From the NCBI RefSeq assembly GCF_000417875.1, contig NW_006920883.1:390979-406152 (forward strand): 15,174 bases of DNA. The letters run 5' to 3'. Numbering within the stretch: position 1 is the first letter of the stretch; every line of letters begins with the position of its first letter. The notes below the pieces were generated by a model. That model made no database searches. It saw only the letters and a list, made by a program, of their open reading frames with translations, and was not told where the DNA came from. The stretch is from Pseudozyma flocculosa PF-1. Taxonomy: Eukaryota; Basidiomycota; Ustilaginomycetes; Ustilaginales; Ustilaginaceae. Positions 10,267-15,174 of the stretch are shown piece after piece. The translations under genes were made by a program, and so were the position numbers.

Positions 10267-10312
<46 letters not shown>

Positions 10313-10734
10313 GGGTCGCCGAGGTAGGCGGTCCCGCCAAAGTGCTGCTGAGCTGCCAGCATCTGGCGCGGGCTGAGGTGGAAGCTACGGAGCTGCTGCT
10401 GCGGCAGCGGCAGGGGGGTCGGTGGTGGCGGCGGCGCAGATGGCGGATGCGAACGCTGCGAATGGTGGAATGGAGGGCTGCCGGACAGGGGTGAGATGGG
10501 GGTGGGAGGGGAAGCGAGCAGCAAGGCAGGATCCGAGGATGTGCGTTGGTGGAGAGCCTGCGAGTTGAGCTGGAACTGGGGCAGCGCGTGGGGCGAGGAT
10601 GCTGCCGGGGACGAAGAGGGACCCTGTTCGGGAGCAGCAGCAGCAGCAGCGGAGGGGGCGTGGATGGGTGGCGGAGGAGATGAGGAGAGAGGGGCAGCCG
10701 AGTGGGCCGGTTGGTCGGTCGAGGAGGGTGTCAT
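6199..10734 (-). CDS. SRE1: SREBP-type membrane-bound bHLH transcription factor (Sre1-like)
   Basis: Intronless, 1511 residues from the first in-frame ATG (10734); the frame stays open upstream but without an earlier ATG as far as 10839. The N-terminus is Ser/Pro/Ala-rich with 17 glutamines (residues 142-158). The bHLH spans about 545-635: VAHNAIERRYRNNINDRIAA has Tyr555, the basic-region Tyr that marks SREBPs, and helix 2 is TKLNKATILGKATDYIKYLK. The loop between the helices is long and basic. An acidic Asp run follows (about 685-705). Two hydrophobic segments, about 740-755 and 814-840 (LAVCFLLLIWPLV), give the SREBP hairpin with a lumenal loop of roughly 60 residues. The long C-terminal region fits the fungal SREBP C-terminal domain (DUF2014). 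By family it sits in the ER with a Scap partner and, after proteolytic release, activates sterol and hypoxia genes. It is long for the family (fission yeast Sre1 is about 900 residues). Confidence 0.95.
8620..8680 (-). repeat. Triplet-repeat tract encoding an Asp-rich acidic run
   Basis: GAC/GAT triplets encode almost pure Asp at about residues 685-705 of the SREBP, between the bHLH dimerisation region and the first membrane segment. A second triplet run near 7387-7425 encodes a Ser stretch (about residues 1104-1116) in the C-terminal domain. Both look like slippage-grown linkers rather than folded parts. Confidence 0.8.
10261..10311 (-). repeat. CAG/CAA repeat encoding 17 glutamines in the SREBP
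   Basis: Seventeen consecutive Gln codons on the minus strand. Twelve uninterrupted CAG codons come first in the reading direction, followed by a mix of CAA and CAG. It lies in the N-terminal activation-type region of the SREBP, well before the bHLH domain. The long pure CAG part is of a type prone to length variation between strains. Confidence 0.97.
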
Positions 10735-11555
10735 TTGGGCTTGGGCGCCGGGGCGGGGCAAAGTCGAGCTACCGATCGGGTTGGAGCGGGTGGGTGAGTG
10801 GGTGGTAAGGTGGCGGCGACAATTTCGGACAGTGGACAAACCGCCTCAGGCCATTACGGCACGCGCGAGGTCGGGGCGGACAGCCAACAAAGGTCAAAGC
10901 GCCGCTACTACGACTTGCTTGATGTGCCGGTCGTCGTACTGCGGTGGCGATGCAGCCGGGATGACCGATCGGAAGCTTCTTTCGGCGGTCAAGATGTGTG
11001 GCGCGATGGCGACGGACTGCGAGGCAGGCAGGCAAAGAGAGAGGGAGGGCGAGGTGGTGGTGGACAAACGTACGATCTTGTCGGGTCGCCCGGTCCTCGA
11101 ACCAAGAAGGTGGTCTGATTGCGGTCGTCCCTCCTTTGCCGACGCCGGCACAGCCGCAGAGGCCCGGCACGCACGCTGCTCAGCAGGCCAAGAGGGCAGG
11201 GCTGGCGGGCAGGCAGAGAGGCAGGGTCCCGCTGCCCGCCCGACTTTTTAGAGCTCAACGACACGCCCGCAAGCAGCCGGAGCGATCCCACAAGCTGCTG
11301 CTCCTGGCCGGCCTGCTCCCCACCCGACCAGCGTCTTGCAAGAGGTCGGCTGCGATCGACGTCAGGTCATGTCGTGTCTGCGGCGGCAAACAGAGAGGCA
11401 GGGAGACCCGCTGCTGACGACGTGGGGGCCTGGCACGCCAAGCTTGGGGCGGGCAGGAGACAGCTATGGGCTGCCAGAGGGGGACCGCCATCGTACGACG
11501 TCCCGAGGCCGCGTGCAAAGTGGCATGACTTTGGTCTGCTGCACTCTTGTATGAT
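10735..11555. promoter_or_regulatory. Upstream region of the SREBP gene
   Basis: No gene is supported here. The stretch next to the SREBP start is C-rich on the minus strand (ACCACCCACTCACCCACCC at about 10786-10807), perhaps part of the 5' leader. Further out, several short GC-rich frames are open on both strands but lack ATG starts or protein-like composition. A roughly 20-nt imperfect direct repeat (CAGAGAGGCAGGG...CCCGCTGC) occurs near 11215 and 11390. No clear TATA box was identified for the SREBP. Confidence 0.4.
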
Positions 11556-11559
11556 AGTT

Positions 11560-11570
11560 GATATATTTTC
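11560..11570 (+). promoter_or_regulatory. TATA-like element upstream of tRNA-Ile
   Basis: GATATATTTTC lies about 25-35 nt before the tRNA 5' end in a local AT-rich island, the spacing expected for TFIIIB placement. A CACAA just before base 1 of the tRNA fits the usual Pol III initiation context. Confidence 0.45.
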
Positions 11571-11600
11571 AATTCGGCGTTCGAACATCACAAGCCTCGT

Positions 11601-11612
11601 TAGCGTAGTTGG
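11601..11612 (+). promoter_or_regulatory. Internal Pol III A box
   Basis: TAGCGTAGTTGG matches the A-box consensus TRGYNNARNNGG within the D arm of the tRNA. Confidence 0.9.
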
Positions 11613-11632
11613 ATTATCGCATCTGTCTAATA

Positions 11633-11661
11633 CACAGTGCCTCAGCACGAGCTGAGTATCA
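11633..11661 (+). other. Intron of tRNA-Ile(AAU)
   Basis: The 29 nt directly after A37 are needed to restore an unbroken 5-bp anticodon stem and a 7-nt loop. The intron contains CTCAGC-ACGA-GCTGAG, a 6-bp hairpin with a 4-nt loop. Its position is that recognised by the tRNA splicing endonuclease. Confidence 0.88.
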
Positions 11662-11675
11662 AACAGAAGGTCACT

Positions 11676-11686
11676 AGTTCGAGCCT
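11676..11686 (+). promoter_or_regulatory. Internal Pol III B box
   Basis: AGTTCGAGCCT matches the B-box consensus GTTCGANNCC within the T arm of the tRNA. Confidence 0.9.
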
Positions 11687-11702
11687 AGTACGGGGCATCA
11701 TA

Positions 11703-11707
11703 TTTTT
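11703..11707 (+). terminator. Pol III terminator of tRNA-Ile
   Basis: Five T residues begin five bases past the tRNA end. A second run of nine Ts at 11734-11742 could act as a backup. Confidence 0.8.
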
Positions 11708-11742
11708 GGCCATCGACAGTCCATCCTTCAGTATTTTTTTTT

Positions 11743-12199
11743 GCGGGCTTTTCGGGCTGCTCTTCCTTCTCGATGGTCGGGCCTGGTATGACCGCTCACC
11801 ACGCCGAGCATGGAGGCACAACTTGTGTTAGGAGCAGCCGCCACTACCTGCACCTGTTGCCCGACTGACTGCTTTTGCCGCGGTCGGCGCGTCAATCCAA
11901 GATGTCGAGGCTGGACGTTGAAGCCCGGCCAGGCAGGCCAAGCAGCTCACTACGGACGGCCTGCCAGGCCTTGCTTTGGCACCGTGACGCGACCCTGCTC
12001 CACATGTCAGGAGGAGCCGCTCGACCAAACACGCAGCGGAAAAAGCAAACACCGGTAGGAGCCACCGACCTGCCGGCTGCGTTTCCGGTGTGACGACCAT
12101 CACTTCTTCGCTGCTGCTGCTGCTGCTCCGTCTTCGTCCCCCTCCTGTCCATCCACTCGCCAGCCAGCTCCGACGCTGGGACACGTCGTCGTCGCTACG
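11743..12199 (+). promoter_or_regulatory. Promoter and 5' leader of the histone deacetylase gene
   Basis: No gene is seen between the tRNA and the HDAC start. The last ~100 bases are rich in C and T on the coding strand (CTGCTGCTGCTGCTGCTCCG, then CCCCCTCCTGTCCATCC), typical of a fungal 5' leader. GCAGG/GGCCAGG words near 11925-11975 recall those in the 5-6 kb interval. No TATA box was identified. Confidence 0.4.
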
Positions 12200-15174
12200 A
12201 TGGTCTTTATCGTCAAGATCCCCAACCACAACCGATCCAGGGGCAACACGCCGGACCCTTCGAGCGAGGCGCCAGAGCTGCCGCCGGCGGACCCGGAGCC
12301 GCAGCAGCCTGCGACCTCCGATGCTGAGCCCATGCTCCCTTCGCAGGGACCGGTCGCAGAGGCGAAAGATCGGCAACCTCTCCGACCAGCCGGCCCGGCC
12401 GCGCTCGACATCCTGCTGGCGCCTGCCGTGCTCAACCACCGCTACGTGCGCGGCGTCGACAAGTCGCTGATCGTCGAGCGGCCGGAACGCATCCGAGCGG
12501 TGCTCCTCGGCGTCGCCGGCGCCATCGGAAGTCACCCGCAATCGCAGGGGCAGCAGCAGGAGGGAGCGCGCGCCGCCGTCAAGTCGGAGAGCTCCGCCGG
12601 CGATGCCGCCGACGACCTCGTCGCCCAGCTCTCGTCGCTGTCGGTCCGAGGCGACGACGCTCGCACCGGTGCCCCGCCGCCGTTTCGCGTGCTTCACTCG
12701 ACCCGCTCGCTGAGCCTCGACCCGCCGCACCCGTCGGTCGGGTACGTCCATGCCCATTCAGACGAGATGGTCGAGGTGCTCGAGTCGGCCTACGCCGAGG
12801 CAAAGAGGAAGCGCCACCAGGCCAGGCAGGCCCGGCTCGATGTCGATGTCGAAGCCGACGTCGACCTCGATCCCACGATCACGTCCGCGAGCACGGCTGC
12901 TGCCGAACCCGAAGCGCAGCAGCAAGGGACACGGGCGGCCCCCTCCAGCTCGCATGCTGCTTACATCCACCACCTGGCATCGCGAGCGCCGAGCGAGCCA
13001 CCCCTCTCGCAAGCGGCTCAGGCTGCGAGCCGCGATCAAAAGGGCGCCCCGGCATCGTCCAGCTCGACGGCCGAGAGCGACGACTACACGTCTAGCGACG
13101 GCGAGGGTGATGACGCCATGCATCCGTCCGAGATCCCCCAGCACCTCCCGCAGGGCGATCTCTACCTGGCAGGGGCGACCGACGAGCGCGGCGATGGCGG
13201 GTCGAGCCAGGCGATCCGGCATGCCATGGGCGCATGTGCCGAGGCCGTCGACCGCGTCGTCGCGGCGGCGCGCGCCGAGAGGCAGACTGGAGGCGGTCCA
13301 TCGGCCCGGCCACTCAGCGAGCTGGCAGAGGTCCGATACGACGATCAGGCATTCGCGCGCGGGGAAACGAGCGATGCGACCGAGCCGCCAGCGAGCCGGC
13401 AAGAACCAGGCGATGGCATCGGTGGGCCACCGTCGAAACGCGCCTTTGTCCTGAGCAGACCGCCAGGCCACCACTGCTCTGGCTCCTCGCCCTCGGGCTT
13501 CTGCTGGATCAACAACGCCGTTGTCGCCGCCGCCCACGGCTACCTCGACCACGGCATCGATAGGGTCGTCGTGTTCGACATCGACCTCCACCACGGCAGT
13601 AAGTTTTGAACGGATCCGCTGACAGGTGCACGCCCAGCTGTAAGTGATCGCCTGACAGCTGACCAAACTCTTCCCCCTTCGTCCTCTCAACATCTCTGTG
13701 TGATATCGTCTCTTGCAGACGGCACGCAGGCCTTGGCCTGGCGAATCAATGCGGACAGCCAGCGGCACGACCTCGACCGCGAAGCCCAGCTCGAGGCGCT
13801 GCGGGCCAGTGCCGTGGAGCGCAACCGAGCCGCCCTCAAGTCGGGCCCGCGAGGCCGCCAGGGCGCCGCCGCCGCCGCCGCCGCTGCCGCTTCGCTGGTC
13901 GACCAGAAGGCGCTCGAGGCCCAGGTCGGGCCGAGAGGGCTGCGCATCTTCTACAGCAGCATCCACGACATCGAGAGTTTCCCCTGCGAGGATGGCGACC
14001 CGGACCTCATCAGGGACGCCAGCGTCTGCGTCGAAGGCGCGCACGGGCAATGGATCTGGAACGGTGAGTCACGCTTCCCGCGGGCATCGAGCCGGCTGAG
14101 CGGCGGGAGAAAGGATCCGAGGATGAGAAGATCGAAGAAAATGGTAAAAGGTCTGAGACAGCTCGTTCGCAAGATCACCGGTCGCGCGACGGGCTGTGCA
14201 TGTTCAGAGGGCACCCGCATACGTTGCGGGCCCCGACAAACACATACGATGAGGATCGCATCTCGCGCCTGCCAGGGAGCCGTGTCATGATCGATGCAGA
14301 ACGGAAAGCTGATCGTCGTTCCGCTCCCCGCTGCGATGGACCATGGTGCCCGACGTGCACGCCCGACAGTCCACCTCGACCACTACCGCGACGAAGACGA
14401 CTTCTACCGGCTGTACGACGAGCGCTACTCGGCCCTGTTTGACAAGGCGAGGCGCTTCCTGGAGCGCACGGATGCGAGGCCCGAGTCGACCCTGGTCCTC
14501 ATCTCTGCCGGCTTCGACGCCTGCTCGTACGAGTATCCGGGCATGCAGCGCCACGGCAAGCACGTCCCGCCGAGCTTCTACGACCGCTTCGCCCGGGACT
14601 CGGTGCGCTTCTCGGAGCGCTGGGCCGAGGGCAAGGTGATCAGCGTCCTCGAGGGCGGCTACTCGGACCGCGCCCTTTGCAGCGCCGCAATGGCCCACGT
14701 CATGGGGCTCGCCGGCACGACGGCGACGCCAGGCGCACCGACCGAGCCCGCATGGAGGCTCGAGAACCTGGTGCACCTCGAAAAGATGTCCAAGAAGATG
14801 GCCGCCTCGGCAGCGGCTGCCATCGCTGGCTCATCGACGCCCTCGGCGGCGCGTCGGCGGGGGCCCGAGCCGCCGGCCTGGGTGTCGCGTTCGTCGGTTG
14901 CTTTTGCTGCCTTCGAGAGGTGCTGCGGCAAGAAGGAGGTCTATCCACTGGGCGTCCCATCGCCGGCAGCAGCCGCGGCCGCCGCATCGCAGTCGCAGGC
15001 AAGAGCAAAGAGGTCGGCAGGGGCGTCGCTCAGCGCCGCTTCTAGCCCGGGCGGGTCGTCGGCCGCCACTGGCCGCGTGCTGCGCGATCGAAGCGCGCTC
15101 AAGCAGCGTTCGGCCTGGGACCCCAGCTCGCCCTCTGCGGTAGCCGGCGTAGCGTGGGATCACGTCGCCAAAGA
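12200..15174 (+). CDS. HOS3: Hos3-type histone deacetylase (partial, C-terminus beyond right edge)
   Basis: Three exons: 12200-13598, 13719-14063 and 14370-15174, giving 849 residues before the window ends. The ATG at 12200 has A at -3 and G at +4. The catalytic domain begins near residue 70 (LDILLAPAVLNHRYVRGVDK, then ERPERIRAVLLG). It continues with RPPGHH (420-425, active-site His pair), GFCWINNAVVAA, DIDLHHGNGTQ (Asp462 and His464 as zinc ligands), FYSSIHDIESFPCE, AHGQWIWNVHL, ISAGFDA (Asp631, third zinc ligand) and LEGGYS (Tyr679, transition-state Tyr). All catalytic residues are present, so an active zinc lysine deacetylase is expected. The IWNVHL and HDIESFPCE segments match the fungal Hos3 branch rather than Rpd3 or Hda1. 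About 200 residues of acidic, Ser-rich low-complexity sequence interrupt the domain before RPPGHH. Yeast Hos3 deacetylates histones as a homodimer. The tail after residue 720 is Ser/Ala-rich and still open. Confidence 0.95.
13599..13718 (+). other. Intron 1 of the histone deacetylase gene (120 nt)
   Basis: The donor is A|GTAAGT and the acceptor TCTTGCAG|AC, after a long pyrimidine stretch and CTGAC-type branch candidates. Splicing rebuilds the zinc-binding motif DIDLHHGNGTQ across the junction (Asn467 is the split codon). Retention would stop translation within four codons. Confidence 0.93.
14064..14369 (+). other. Intron 2 of the histone deacetylase gene (306 nt)
   Basis: The donor is G|GTGAGT and the acceptor CCCGACAG|TC. 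Joining restores the conserved IWN-VHL junction with a split Val codon, so no internal exon is expected. The intron is longer than the first and reads in frame from the donor to a TGA at 14288-14290. Confidence 0.88.

Larger units (their letters stand above)
11594..11697 (+). tRNA. tRNA-Ile(AAU), with intron
   Basis: The full cloverleaf can be drawn by hand. The acceptor stem GCCTCGT (11594-11600) pairs with ACGGGGC (11690-11696) with one G-U pair, then A73. The D arm is GCG/CGC with GG in the loop. The anticodon stem is TCTGT/ACAGA and the T arm ACTAG-TTCGAGC-CTAGT is perfect. The anticodon loop is CTAATA plus A after removal of the intron, so the anticodon is AAU (11629-11631), read as IAU for isoleucine; the loop matches the yeast tRNA-Ile(AAU) loop CUAAUAA. 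A 29-nt intron sits between positions 37 and 38, the canonical eukaryotic nuclear site, and the mature tRNA is 75 nt before CCA addition. A box, B box and a T-run terminator are present. Confidence 0.95.

Noticed and set aside
10735..10839. N-terminal extension of the SREBP frame beyond the ATG
   Set aside because: The frame is open but contains no ATG, so the first usable start is at 10734.

Overview
The window looks like nuclear DNA from a GC-rich basidiomycete fungus. A smut-type lineage (Ustilaginomycotina) is my best guess, from the strong GC bias at third codon positions, short GT-AG introns in some genes and none in others, long Ser/Ala/Pro/Gln-rich disordered stretches, and the mix of gene families. 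The species cannot be told from the sequence. I see no mobile element, CRISPR array, phage or bacterial-style operon.

Layout: (1) 1-3095, minus strand: a Sok1/TCP11-family gene. Its C-terminal end runs off the left edge, and it has one intron near 2124-2293. (2) 3096-6198: a long gene-poor interval. It holds a coding-like stretch just upstream of the Sok1 start, a pyrimidine-rich leader, a perfect (TGGGC)12 tandem repeat, simple-sequence tracts, and the 3' flank of the next gene with a Pumilio-type motif. (3) 6199-10734, minus strand: an intronless 1511-residue SREBP (Sre1-type) membrane-bound bHLH transcription factor. (4) 10735-12199: a divergent intergenic region containing an intron-bearing tRNA-Ile(AAU) gene at 11594-11697 with its own Pol III signals. 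(5) 12200 to the right edge, plus strand: a Hos3-type histone deacetylase with two introns, truncated by the window end.

Together these are regulatory housekeeping genes: a suspected cAMP/PKA-pathway component, the sterol/oxygen-responsive transcription factor, and a chromatin deacetylase. Nothing in the sequence shows that they act as one system. I did not find a convincing undescribed system. The points most worth checking are the coding-like but frame-broken segment upstream of Sok1, the NAGNAG acceptor in Sok1, the UGUACAUA element in the SREBP 3' flank, the (TGGGC)12 repeat, the self-complementary tRNA intron, and a readable 306-nt intron between the HDAC catalytic motifs.
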